DNA of 64,000 bases from CAZPHU01 sp964586285 (GCA_964586285.1 CAZPHU010000005.1:1-64000), one strand, 5' to 3'; positions 35,359-44,162 are shown, counted from the stretch's first letter. Numbers and translations are program-made. The notes: generated by a model not told the origin, from the sequence alone.

Positions 35359-35811
35359 ATGATGTGGATTAAAAACAAAAAATACCGAATACTTCTTCTA
35401 TCGGTTTCGCTGCTTTTTGCTTTGGGCTGCGCTCCGTCCACTAAGATCAAACCGTTTACCTCGGATGACTGCTCCTGTTGGCCGGAAGGATACGATAATC
35501 AAAATCAGTGGGAAGAGTGCTGCAGAGAGCATGATCTTGCCTATTGGGCCGGTGGAAGTCGGGAAGATCGACTGAGGGCGGACGAGAAGCTCAGGGAATG
35601 TGTCGAGCAGGTCGGTGATACTGCAATCGCACGGGTAATGTATGTGGGAGTTCGGGTGGGAGGCAGCGCTCTGCTGCCATTCCCCTGGAGATGGGGGTAC
35701 GGGTGGCCGTTTCTAAGAGGCTATGGCCCGTTGACTGAAAAAGAGCAGCGCATGGTCGACATATATAAGAAAGAGGCGCAAAAAAGAATCGGAAGAGAAA
35801 ATGAAAAGTAG
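35359..35811 (+). CDS. Lipoprotein with phospholipase-A2-like CC-x2-HD motif
   Basis: A 150-residue lipoprotein with lipobox FALGC (Cys24). The mature part contains CCREHDLAYWAGG followed by a helix with conserved Asp/Arg and a partner Cys (LRECV). The CC-x2-HD-x2-Y core is the active-site helix signature of secreted phospholipase A2 folds, where His and Asp form the catalytic pair. The canonical calcium loop is not obvious. Similar small proteins occur in proteobacteria without known function. Enzyme activity is therefore only a possibility. It is divergent from the M48 gene. Confidence 0.6.
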   Translation: MMWIKNKKYRILLLSVSLLFALGCAPSTKIKPFTSDDCSCWPEGYDNQNQWEECCREHDLAYWAGGSREDRLRADEKLRECVEQVGDTAIARVMYVGVRVGGSALLPFPWRWGYGWPFLRGYGPLTEKEQRMVDIYKKEAQKRIGRENEK

Positions 35812-35865
35812 GGTTTGAATCTTATATTATATACTACTTTGATTTTTCCATTCCCTGGATTGATG

Positions 35866-36768
35866 TCACCTTCTAAGATCGAAAAGGATCTGATCCTCCG
35901 CAACCGATCGTATGGTGATATACCCGCAGCAAGCCTCTTTTGCGGTGCCGTGGTTTTTCGAAATGATCATATACGAATCGCCGGGGCGAGCCTCCATAGT
36001 GTCGTTTTCGGTCACTATCGGTTGCCCCGAAGATGCCACTCTGTATTTTCCCAGGAACAGGGCGGCGTCATAAGAGGAGGCGATTGTCCTGATCGAATCA
36101 CACTGCTTCGATGAAAAGCGGGTTGTGGAGTTTGTATCCATATAGACCAGAACCGCACCGTTGACCGCCCGGGCAACGACAGTCGAATCGCTGAGAGTGA
36201 ATACCAGATCCGCCTTTCCTCCATCACTGAAACCGCTAATATTATCCATCCTTTGTACGTCTACGATATCAAAAGAATCGGCATCTATATCCAATCCGCC
36301 GTCTTTTCCCGCGCCTCTGTACACGGTTTTGATTTTTAGCGAGGCATACGCGGTCTGGTTGTTGGAGGAGATATCGACTATTTGGCTGAGATCCCCCGCG
36401 GTATCCCGTGCCGCGACGGCCCAGATACGAAAACTTGTCTGGTCGTACCGAAAACTAAATGCGGTGTCTCCGGTGAATTTCTTGTTGAGTATGATCGAAT
36501 CTACCGGCGAAGGTTCCGACTCATTTTCATCCGAGAGATCAAAAAGCACATACCCTGCGAAATCATCCTCTGTGTTGTTGCCCCTGAAAATGATCCGCCC
36601 GCTGTCCGGAGGAACCTGCTCGAACTGGACATTAGTTGGTGCGGCTATCGTGGCTACGGTGTCCTCTTTCGCCGCTGTGGGAAGAAGGTCGGCGCAGTTG
36701 GAAAGGGTAAGCACCGTCAAAATCAGAAGAGAATAAACCAGGGCATAGAATAAACCGACTTTTTTCAT
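35866..36768 (-). CDS. Lipoprotein with fibronectin-III-like domain
   Basis: A 300-residue lipoprotein. The signal peptide ends at the lipobox TLSNC (about residue 25). The first ~100 residues of the mature protein look like a fibronectin type III fold (PTNVQFEQVPPDSGRIIFRG, then DDFAGYVLF), a common adhesion or spacer module. The rest is strand-rich and unassigned. The frame extends to 36903, but ATG at 36768 starts the signal peptide and has a GAGAG site. It converges on the PLA2-like lipoprotein gene and is divergent from the lipoprotein at 37015. Confidence 0.65.
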   Translation of the reverse strand: MKKVGLFYALVYSLLILTVLTLSNCADLLPTAAKEDTVATIAAPTNVQFEQVPPDSGRIIFRGNNTEDDFAGYVLFDLSDENESEPSPVDSIILNKKFTGDTAFSFRYDQTSFRIWAVAARDTAGDLSQIVDISSNNQTAYASLKIKTVYRGAGKDGGLDIDADSFDIVDVQRMDNISGFSDGGKADLVFTLSDSTVVARAVNGAVLVYMDTNSTTRFSSKQCDSIRTIASSYDAALFLGKYRVASSGQPIVTENDTMEARPGDSYMIISKNHGTAKEACCGYITIRSVAEDQILFDLRR

Positions 36769-36868
36769 AAAATCACTCTCGATGAATGTTGTTAGCAGGA
36801 CCGAATAAAAAAATAAATCATAGAAGGTGTCGCAAAAAGATATATTACAATATGCGCTCATAAACACG

Positions 36869-36884
36869 CGGCACAACCTTTGCA
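36869..36884 (+). promoter_or_regulatory. Sigma-54-type promoter upstream of the 37015 lipoprotein
   Basis: The sequence reads CGGCAC-AACCT-TTGCA. Both invariant pairs, GG (36870-36871) and GC (36882-36883), are present with the correct 12-base period; only the first T is replaced by C. It points toward the lipoprotein gene, giving a leader of roughly 120 bases. Confidence 0.5.
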
Positions 36885-36929
36885 ATGCACGATTCGGTGC
36901 CAAGTATCAAAAAAGATCAATCAAAACTA

Positions 36930-36957
36930 TTGATTCGTATCACAAACACGGTATAAT
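36930..36957 (+). promoter_or_regulatory. Sigma-70-type promoter upstream of the 37015 lipoprotein
   Basis: TTGATT at 36930-36935 and a perfect TATAAT at 36952-36957 are separated by 16 bases. The predicted start is near 36964, 50 bases before the gene. It lies downstream of the sigma-54-like element. Confidence 0.6.
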
Positions 36958-37014
36958 TGAATTATTTTCATCTCAGACAGTAACTTCGTTCTAATTATTT
37001 ACAGGAGGGTGTTC

Positions 37015-37932
37015 ATGAAAAGAGTTGCTAAAGCCTTGACTTCCATTTCGATGCTCGGTATCGCGGGCATGTTTGTTCTCAATTTAAGCAGTTGTGATGC
37101 TCTTGGCCCGGAGGAAAACGACGATAATGCATCCGTTAGTATCAAACAAATCGAAAACGTAACCTTTTCCGGAGGGGCTGAAACAGCCACACGTCCCTTG
37201 GACGGAGAGATTAAGGGAGATCCTCAGATCAATGATGTAGTTTTTTCGATCATATATGAAGGCGAGGATGTAACCGAAGAGGGCCATATTATAATCGACC
37301 AAGGAGAATTCGTTTACGAAAATAAGAAAAAAGTTGATCTGGATGCCATTTCATTAATCATCAATAACACCGCCTGTAACGGCACATACACTCTTAAGAT
37401 CGATGTGACAGCAGGAAGTGCTCCCGGTGGGAATAGTACAAGCTTCACTGTTTCCGGTGCAACCGCTTGCGGCGAGCAGCCGGAAGAACAATTGCAGGAG
37501 GTAACGGTTACAGTGGGTAATCAAGACGCAGGCCCCGGATCGGCTCTTGATGTTGACAGCATGAAAGTACATCAATCCAGTGACGCCAAAAACAGTGCTT
37601 CGATTCAGGAAGCTGTCGATGTATGGTTTGGTATTGTTGAGAGCAATGCATCGATGATGGCTCCCGCCAGTGCTCCGTCCGGTTTTGCCACAAGCAGTTG
37701 GACCGTTAAAAACGCTACTGCGTTTCAAAAAGTTACGGTTGCTTTTGATGAGATTACCACTCAATCTCAAATCGATGCCCTATGGTCGGGTAGCGGATCG
37801 AGTCTGGTAACAATAGCGGCAGGTGACGTCTTTGTTGTTCAAACTGTAGAAGGTAACAACCGTTTGCTCAAAATTGTATCAGCATCTGATGCTACAACTG
37901 GAACAGCGGAAGTCACGGGCAAAATCAAATAA
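37015..37932 (+). CDS. Putative lipoprotein of unknown function
   Basis: A 305-residue predicted surface lipoprotein. The signal sequence ends at the lipobox NLSSC (about residue 27). The mature protein is acidic and rich in Ser/Thr/Ala, with beta-strand-like segments (VSIKQIENVTFSGGAE, GTYTLKIDVTAG) and no recognised domain. A strong AGGAGGG site six bases before the ATG, a perfect TATAAT and a strong terminator suggest high expression as a single gene. It may be an abundant envelope protein. An in-frame GTG two codons upstream is less likely because it overlaps the ribosome-binding site. Confidence 0.7.
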   Translation: MKRVAKALTSISMLGIAGMFVLNLSSCDALGPEENDDNASVSIKQIENVTFSGGAETATRPLDGEIKGDPQINDVVFSIIYEGEDVTEEGHIIIDQGEFVYENKKKVDLDAISLIINNTACNGTYTLKIDVTAGSAPGGNSTSFTVSGATACGEQPEEQLQEVTVTVGNQDAGPGSALDVDSMKVHQSSDAKNSASIQEAVDVWFGIVESNASMMAPASAPSGFATSSWTVKNATAFQKVTVAFDEITTQSQIDALWSGSGSSLVTIAAGDVFVVQTVEGNNRLLKIVSASDATTGTAEVTGKIK

Positions 37933-37960
37933 CTTCTTTAGATTTTTGTTTTATAGGCAT

Positions 37961-37989
37961 AAAAGCCGGTCTCTATTGACCGGCTTTTT
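37961..37989. terminator. Strong bidirectional terminator
   Basis: An 11-base-pair perfect stem (AAAAGCCGGTC, 37961-37971, with GACCGGCTTTT, 37978-37988) has a six-base loop, followed by more T on the plus strand. It also lies just past the HAD gene stop on the other strand, where the T-run is TTTT. Confidence 0.9.
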
Positions 37990-38009
37990 TAATACCCTCT
38001 CGACACTTT

Positions 38010-38756
38010 TTACTCCTTAAAGGGCAGCAACTCCGAGATGAACTTCACCGTTCGGTGGGGCTGTATTTTACAATCCGAGGGCAAGCCCGTACCTCGAGCA
38101 TCATTCCATACGGTGTACATCCCAAGCCTTTGAGGCACCGCCACCTCCCATTCAAGATTGTCCCCTACTATCCAGCTCTGATACGCCTTGAGGCCTATGG
38201 CGGCTGCGGCATCATGGTAGACCCGCTCCTGTGGTTTGCCGTAACCAAGCTCTCCCTCAATAAAGATATGGTCGAAAAACCGCTCCAGCTTAAAGCGCTC
38301 GACTTTCATGCGCTGCATCCGTTTGTCGCCGTTTGTAACAAGTACTAACGGTATCCCCTGCTGTTTCAATGAGTGCAGTGTCTTCTCGGCACCCGGGAAA
38401 AACTCCAGCTTCTTTGCATGCTCCTCTATATACTCATCAGCCATTTTTAGAGCAAGTTCACCATTGTCGATGTTCAGAAGCGTAAATGCCCCAGACACGA
38501 CCTTGTGACGAGCCGCGGTCATGTCCAGTCTACCGATTCGATGACGGGCCGGATCCGACCAATACCAGAGGCTGTACTTAACTATAGCCTCATACAACTG
38601 ATCGGCCGTAACACTCCCGATCTTCTCAGCATAAACCCGGCTGACCCTTTTCCACACCGACGGCGCAACCACTCCAAAGGAGATTATCGTATCATCCAAA
38701 TCAAACAGGATACCGGGAGGTAATTCGTTTGTTTTTTTCGCTTCGTTTCTTTCCAT
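38010..38756 (-). CDS. HAD-superfamily hydrolase
   Basis: A 248-residue HAD phosphatase. Motif I is FDLDDT with the nucleophile Asp; motif II is VTNGDK; motifs III and IV are in GYGKPQERVYHDA and IVGDNLEWEV. A helical cap domain lies between motifs I and II. The layout fits YjjG/pyrimidine-nucleotidase or phosphoglycolate-phosphatase-like enzymes; the substrate is not decidable from sequence. A GTG start six codons upstream (38774) is possible. It is convergent with the lipoprotein and divergent from the next SDR gene. Confidence 0.85.
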   Translation of the reverse strand: MERNEAKKTNELPPGILFDLDDTIISFGVVAPSVWKRVSRVYAEKIGSVTADQLYEAIVKYSLWYWSDPARHRIGRLDMTAARHKVVSGAFTLLNIDNGELALKMADEYIEEHAKKLEFFPGAEKTLHSLKQQGIPLVLVTNGDKRMQRMKVERFKLERFFDHIFIEGELGYGKPQERVYHDAAAAIGLKAYQSWIVGDNLEWEVAVPQRLGMYTVWNDARGTGLPSDCKIQPHRTVKFISELLPFKE

Positions 38757-39010
38757 TAAGACCAATTCCTGCACAATAAAAGGATAGCATCCAAATCTTT
38801 GCTTTGCCTTACTTCATTACGCCGGGACATCAGGATAATGCCCCCCGAAACATTTAGCGCCGGCCCAAACTCATTATCTTCGGATCCACCCCCGGCCTCA
38901 TGGCATCAAAAATACTTAATTTCGCTATTCCCGATTATTTTGGATGCGGCTTTTGGAACAATATTTGTACAAAGTGTTTCTGTGAGTTTATCACCTGGAA
39001 GGGAGGTTTT

Positions 39011-39772
39011 ATGGGTAGCAGTATGGACGGGAAAACCGCATTTATCACCGGAGCGGCATCGGGAATCGGCGCCTCCACGGCTTCTATGCTTCTCAGAGAG
39101 GGAGCACGGGTGTGTATCACGGATGTTACCGACATCCGGGATGAAGAGCTGTCGCACATGATTTCCGAGAGGCCCGACAATTCTCTATTCCTCAAAGCGG
39201 ATGTATCGGACGATTCTCAGGTTGAGAAAGTCATCCGAGGCACGGTCGAGCGCTTCGGCTCCCTCGATTTTGCCTTCAACAACGCAGGTATCGAAGGCAA
39301 ACAGGTTCCAACGGCAGAGTATGACCAAAGCGACTTCGATCGTGTAATCGCTATCAATCTCAAGGGTGTGTGGCTATGCATGCGCCATGAGATCGATTAC
39401 ATGTTGAAGAGGGGCCATGGTTCGATTGTAAACAATTCCTCCATTGCCGGTCTGAGGGGTTTTTCCAACCTCAGTGCTTATACCGCAAGTAAGCATGGGG
39501 TGATAGGCCTCACCAAATCCGCAGCTCTAGAGTATGCAAAAAGTGGAATCAGAGTAAATGCGGTATGCCCCGGAGTGATTCGCACGGCAATGGTAGATCG
39601 GGTTATCGGCGGCGATCCCGAGGTAGAAAAAATGTACACCGGCATGGAACCGATAGGGAGAATGGGCGTCCCCAGGGAAATAGGAGAAGCTGTTTTGTGG
39701 CTGTTTTCAGACAGTTCCTCATTCGTAACCGGACACGCAATGATCGTGGACGGTGGAATGATGGCGGCATAG
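39011..39772 (+). CDS. Short-chain dehydrogenase/reductase
   Basis: A 253-residue classical SDR. TGAASGIG binds NAD(P), NNAG follows the fourth strand, and the catalytic Ser-Tyr-Lys lies in NNSSIAG and YTASK. The Asp at the end of strand 2 (CITDVTD) suggests NAD rather than NADP preference. The C-terminal VDGGM block is typical. The substrate is unknown; sequence resembles glucose/cyclohexanol-type dehydrogenases of broad range. ATG at 39011 has GGGAGG six bases upstream. It is followed immediately by a strong terminator and appears monocistronic. Confidence 0.88.
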   Translation: MGSSMDGKTAFITGAASGIGASTASMLLREGARVCITDVTDIRDEELSHMISERPDNSLFLKADVSDDSQVEKVIRGTVERFGSLDFAFNNAGIEGKQVPTAEYDQSDFDRVIAINLKGVWLCMRHEIDYMLKRGHGSIVNNSSIAGLRGFSNLSAYTASKHGVIGLTKSAALEYAKSGIRVNAVCPGVIRTAMVDRVIGGDPEVEKMYTGMEPIGRMGVPREIGEAVLWLFSDSSSFVTGHAMIVDGGMMAA

Positions 39773-39796
39773 TCGAATCAATAATAGGTGAAAAAA

Positions 39797-39832
39797 AGTC
39801 AGGGAAGGAATAGTGCCTTTCCCTGACTCTTT
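39797..39832 (+). terminator. Intrinsic terminator after the SDR gene
   Basis: A 12-base-pair stem (AGTCAGGGAAGG with the complementary arm at 39816-39828, one G-T pair and a single bulge) has a seven-base AATAGTG loop and is followed by CTTT. Confidence 0.85.
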
Positions 39833-40537
39833 AGAATTATATGATAGATAATGATCATCGGGATATGGGGTATATTACTTTGACAATAATAGATCTTATC
39901 GTTACTTCGCACAGCTGCGCGGAAAAATCCGCTTCATGGATAATCCGATGATCGGGACTATAATCAGTGCTTCAAAATAGCCTAGAGTCTGCATCCAATG
40001 TGTTTTTAGAAAACCCAAGCCATTTTGTTGGCCTAGTTTGGCCATCTTGTCCAAGAGATGATCGCCGCAAGAAGAGTTCATCACCCGGTTTAAGCGTTTT
40101 AAAACCCCGAAAACCCCTTCGGTCAGACTTTTATCTATTTCTAACACATTAGTAATAGACATTTTGTGATTGAAATATCTATATTACCTGTTGTGGCTTT
40201 AAGGTGGTTTTTAGATTCCGCTTTCGATAAAAGCGCACTTTTTGTGGTTTTATTTGTCTTTTTGTTTTTAGTTCCTGTTTCCCTGGACTTTGACCTTGAT
40301 TTTGCGGCGGTTGCCGGACTTAGCTGATGGTGGTAAAGACTTGAATGCCCACTTATTCTCAGTAAAGGCTTCAATTGACCGACAAGGTTACCTTCAGTCC
40401 ATATGGCACTTTCCATTTCACCGACATGTAGAGAATTGATTCGGTTATAAACAATGGATGCAAATATTCAGGACTAAAACAGATACCAGGAAGCCGAATC
40501 ATGGTTCAGATAAGGTGTGTGCTGAAAGGATTTTTAG
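39833..40537. other. 700-base region with no confident gene
   Basis: Apart from the doubtful 86-residue frame at 39902-40162, no product is recognisable. A Lys/Ser/Thr-rich open frame on the minus strand (about 40141-40416) looks like low-complexity read-through of an AT-rich stretch. The promoter of the Ser/Thr kinase should lie in the last 150 bases (for example TTGATT near 40437), but no matching -10 is clear. The region could be a decayed insertion or a regulatory island. Confidence 0.45.
39902..40162 (-). CDS. Doubtful small ORF of unknown origin
   Basis: An 86-residue open frame with no recognised family. It begins MSITNVLEIDKSLTEGVF and has one hydrophobic stretch near the end (ALIIVPIIGLSM). 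No good ribosome-binding site precedes it, and no partner gene is adjacent on the strand. It might be a real small protein, or the relic of a longer gene such as a transposase; no diagnostic motif allows a choice. Confidence 0.2.
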   Translation of the reverse strand: MSITNVLEIDKSLTEGVFGVLKRLNRVMNSSCGDHLLDKMAKLGQQNGLGFLKTHWMQTLGYFEALIIVPIIGLSMKRIFPRSCAK

Positions 40538-42421
40538 ATGACCGTTGAACCACGCTCAGATTCCGAAGACGCTTTTTCGGATATACCGGCTAAGAGGACT
40601 CATCGACAGCCGGATAATAAAAGGAATATCGAAGCAAAACCAACAAGTACCCGCACAGATCTGGCGGGTTTGGGGATAAATACGTCCACCGGTACCAACA
40701 TTTATGTAGGAAAAAAAATCACAGGATCCTTTTTACCCGAAACCCTGCGCAGGCTTAAGGATACCACCCTGGACGGTTTTTCAATCGAGACAAAATCGAA
40801 AGACGGCAAGGAAACCGATGTATGCCCAAAGAAGACTACGCGGTTTTCGCAGACGACGATCGAAACTTCTCCAATTGCGCCTGTGAAGAACAAAGCAAAA
40901 ACAGACTGTCCGATTGTGGTCGAGGAGTCCTCGGAAAGTTCAGTTGAGAAGCAGAAGAATAAGTCTTCTAATGCCGGGCATAAGAAAGATAAGAAATCCT
41001 CACATCACATATCGGTTGATATTTCATCCGGTTACATGGGAAGCTTGCCCTCCGAGGATGATCGTGTGTCGCTTGGTTCGGGTATTTCGGCAGGAGTTTT
41101 GGGAAGCGGAGGGATGGCCAAGGTTTATAAGATCTGGAATGAACAGCTGGAGATATTCCGCGCCGTGAAGGTACTGCTTCCTTCCAATCATCAGGAAACC
41201 TGGAGGCGATTTGAAACCGAGGCTAAGATATCGGCCAAACTTCATCATCCAAACATCGTAGAGGTATATACGATTGGGCAATGGCACGGGTTGCCCTTCA
41301 TGGAGATGGAAATGGTACAGGGAAAACCTCTGACCGATTTGATTTCCAGGTTCAAGCCTCTTCCCTGCTTTGTATGCTCAGCCGTGGCACTTCAGATTTC
41401 TCGCGCCCTTGCCTATGCGCATCGCCTGGAGGTTCTCATATACGGGAAGAAGTACAAAGGCATTATCCATCGTGATCTTAAGCCGTCAAACATAATGATT
41501 GATGAAAGCGGAGTGGTCAAACTGATGGATTTCGGTGTGGCGCGGCCGGTCGAAACCGGCCTGCATACAATCAACACCACGAATCTTGTAGGCACAATGC
41601 AGTATTTTTCGCCCGAGCAGATTAACGGGTATCCGATCGATCAGCTGTCCGACATATATTCTTTCGGGGCGGTACTGTATGAGATGATATGCGGTGTCAA
41701 TCCTTTCCCGCAAAGCAAGATGGTTCAGCTGATACAGGCAAAAACAAAAAATGTGTTCAAACGCCTGGAGGATTACAGCTTGACCTTTGACGGCAGACTA
41801 TCCTCCGTCTCCCAGATATGTTTACGAACCGATAAGAACACGCGTTACAATGATTCCGCGCAACTGCAGGAGCATCTGGAGGAAATTCACAGATCATTTA
41901 AGATCGGTTCTCCGGAAGATGTGGTTGTCTCATTTCTCAATGATCCGGAGTCGATGTACAGGGAAGAGAAAGAAAGATATTTACAGTCGGTACACGCGGT
42001 AGCGCAACAGCCTCCAGATCCGCCTGTTCGGAGGGTGCAAGCCGTAAACACGGATGCGGACACCGAGCGCTGCGAATCGTCATCAATTTACGATCAGGAG
42101 CAAGGCGCATCAAAAATCAGGGCTGCAAAAGAGAGTGAATTTACGAATAAACAGTTTGATATCGGGGATCAGACGCAGAAATGCGGCTTCGTAGTAACTT
42201 CCGAGAAAAGCCGGCCGGAGAATGAAGAGGAGTTTGAGGAGCCAAAGCCCAAAAGAAAACTGCCTTTGCTTGTTTTGATCATTCTTGCTTCTTTGCTTGT
42301 TGTTGTCGGTATTATTTTGTTTCTTCGAAGTACGTCAGGTACGCAAAAGTCCGTGTCACATATTAAAAAAGGCTCGATATCATGTGTATCGTTGAGTGCG
42401 CCTTTGAAACGAGAGGTTTGA
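40538..42421 (+). CDS. Membrane Ser/Thr protein kinase
   Basis: A 627-residue Hanks-type kinase. Residues 1-180 are a low-complexity Ser/Lys/Thr-rich lead, unusual in length for this position. The kinase domain (about 182-450) has the P-loop GVLGSGGMAKV, Lys211, HRDLKPSN with catalytic Asp313, and DFG at 331-333. A charged linker leads to one membrane helix (about 576-596), then only ~30 external residues, so there is no large sensor domain. The next gene, a PAS-containing hydrogenase-like protein, starts four bases after the stop and could supply the signal. The ribosome-binding site is AAGGA. Confidence 0.9.
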   Translation: MTVEPRSDSEDAFSDIPAKRTHRQPDNKRNIEAKPTSTRTDLAGLGINTSTGTNIYVGKKITGSFLPETLRRLKDTTLDGFSIETKSKDGKETDVCPKKTTRFSQTTIETSPIAPVKNKAKTDCPIVVEESSESSVEKQKNKSSNAGHKKDKKSSHHISVDISSGYMGSLPSEDDRVSLGSGISAGVLGSGGMAKVYKIWNEQLEIFRAVKVLLPSNHQETWRRFETEAKISAKLHHPNIVEVYTIGQWHGLPFMEMEMVQGKPLTDLISRFKPLPCFVCSAVALQISRALAYAHRLEVLIYGKKYKGIIHRDLKPSNIMIDESGVVKLMDFGVARPVETGLHTINTTNLVGTMQYFSPEQINGYPIDQLSDIYSFGAVLYEMICGVNPFPQSKMVQLIQAKTKNVFKRLEDYSLTFDGRLSSVSQICLRTDKNTRYNDSAQLQEHLEEIHRSFKIGSPEDVVVSFLNDPESMYREEKERYLQSVHAVAQQPPDPPVRRVQAVNTDADTERCESSSIYDQEQGASKIRAAKESEFTNKQFDIGDQTQKCGFVVTSEKSRPENEEEFEEPKPKRKLPLLVLIILASLLVVVGIILFLRSTSGTQKSVSHIKKGSISCVSLSAPLKREV

Positions 42422-42425
42422 TAGA

Positions 42426-44162
42426 ATGATTGTTGGGAAAAGACTGAAAAAACTTCCTGTAATTGTAGGTGTTGATGCGGAAAAATGCGTCAATTGCCAT
42501 GCCTGCATAACAGCCTGTCCGGTCAAGTATTGTAACGACGGCAGCGGCGACTTTGTAAGTGTAAATCCATACATGTGTATAGGATGCGGTAATTGTATAA
42601 AAAAGTGCACCCACGGTGCCAGGTATATGGTGGATGATTTTGATCTTTTCATGGAAGATCTTGCGGCCGGGGAGAATATCATTCTTATCGTCGCACCTTC
42701 TGTAGTGGCGAATTTTCCCAATGATTATTTGCATTTAAACGGGTGGTTTAAAAGCCTTGGGGTAAAAGCGGTATTTGATGTGAGTTTCGGTGCGGAGTTG
42801 ACTGTAAAGTCTTACATAGATCTTCTTCAGAAACAAAATTCTCCCGAAACGATTATCTCCCAGCCGTGTCCTGCAATAGTAACATATATTCAGATGTATA
42901 TCCCTGAGCTTCTAAATAACCTGGCTCCGGTAGACAGTCCGATGCTTCACACCATGCGAATGATCAAAAAGTACTTTCCCGAGTATGCCGAGTGTAAAAT
43001 AGCCGCTCTATCGCCATGTCTGGCCAAAAAGAGAGAATTCTTCGAAACTGGAATGGGAAATTATAATATCGGCTTCAAATCGATACGTACCTGGTTGGAA
43101 AAACATGAGGTTAATCTCTGCGATTATTCACCCGATGATTATATCAATCCACCCGCTGAGAGGGCGGTTGGCTTTTCAAGCCCCGGAGGTCTTCTTAAAA
43201 CTGCCGAACGCTGGGTTCCCGGCATAACGGAACAGTCACGAAAAATAGAGGGAACCGAAAACATCTATAGCTATCTTGATAAGTTATCAGAGTCGATTTT
43301 AAACCAAACAGCTCCTGTTCTGATCGACTGTCTTAACTGCGAGCGCGGTTGTAACGGCGGACCTCTGACGGTTACCGACAACGCTCCCCTTGACGACATG
43401 GAGAAAGTTGTTTCCAGACGCTTACAACAGGCTGTGGATTCGTATGAAGAAGGTGAAGTTGAGCAAGAAACTCAGCTGTCAGTTGACAGAATTGATGAGG
43501 TACTGAAACAGTATTGGGAAAACGGACTCTATCGACGCAACTATTCGGATCTAAGTATTAACAATCGCATAATTGTTCCCTCCGAGGAGGAACTTAAAAA
43601 GATCTATAAACTGATGCGTAAAACTTGCGATGCTGACTTTTACAACTGCAGCTCCTGTGGATACGGTACCTGCGAACAAATGGCAATCGCCATATATAAC
43701 GGATTGAACCGCCCCGAAAACTGTCATTTCTACCTTGCCGCCGAAGCTACGATGCAAACCGCGGAGATCTCGGAAAATGAAAAGCGACTCCGAACAATAC
43801 TATCTTCCACATCCGCAGGTTTTTGCCTTGCGGATGAAGATTACAGGCTTATTGTTGTGAACTCCGCCTTCTGCGACTATATGGGAATGGAAAGAGAAAA
43901 GCTTCTTGGTACTACATTCCTGACCAAACAGTTTAAGCGCTGTTCGGCGGGTAATCCATATTCTTCGGAAATAAAGATCAGCCGTCCGAATGGAACCGCT
44001 GCCTACTATCTTTTCATCGCCAATCCATATATAGACGAAAACAAGGAGACAGTCGGATATTTTGCTTTGGTTGTAGATGTAAACAGATATAAGAACAATA
44101 AATCAACTACCGCAGGCACGAACGTGCCTAAGTCAAAGCCGCATAGCGACCTTCTAGCATAA
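42426..44162 (+). CDS. Sensory [FeFe]-hydrogenase-like protein with PAS domain
   Basis: A 578-residue protein. Two ferredoxin-type [4Fe-4S] motifs start it (C21/C24/C27 with C61; C51/C54/C57 with C31). The H-cluster domain follows with L1 ISQPCPA (C148), L2 SPCLAKKRE (C198) and L3 NCERGCNGGP (C305, C309), so all four cluster cysteines are kept. The proton-shuttle Cys of TSCCP is Pro here. A further [Fe-S] domain (C408, C411, C416, C433) precedes a PAS domain (about 455-555). PAS-bearing, motif-altered members are regarded as H2 sensors (HydS-like, group C) rather than bulk catalysts. It follows the Ser/Thr kinase by four bases. Confidence 0.85.
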   Translation: MIVGKRLKKLPVIVGVDAEKCVNCHACITACPVKYCNDGSGDFVSVNPYMCIGCGNCIKKCTHGARYMVDDFDLFMEDLAAGENIILIVAPSVVANFPNDYLHLNGWFKSLGVKAVFDVSFGAELTVKSYIDLLQKQNSPETIISQPCPAIVTYIQMYIPELLNNLAPVDSPMLHTMRMIKKYFPEYAECKIAALSPCLAKKREFFETGMGNYNIGFKSIRTWLEKHEVNLCDYSPDDYINPPAERAVGFSSPGGLLKTAERWVPGITEQSRKIEGTENIYSYLDKLSESILNQTAPVLIDCLNCERGCNGGPLTVTDNAPLDDMEKVVSRRLQQAVDSYEEGEVEQETQLSVDRIDEVLKQYWENGLYRRNYSDLSINNRIIVPSEEELKKIYKLMRKTCDADFYNCSSCGYGTCEQMAIAIYNGLNRPENCHFYLAAEATMQTAEISENEKRLRTILSSTSAGFCLADEDYRLIVVNSAFCDYMGMEREKLLGTTFLTKQFKRCSAGNPYSSEIKISRPNGTAAYYLFIANPYIDENKETVGYFALVVDVNRYKNNKSTTAGTNVPKSKPHSDLLA

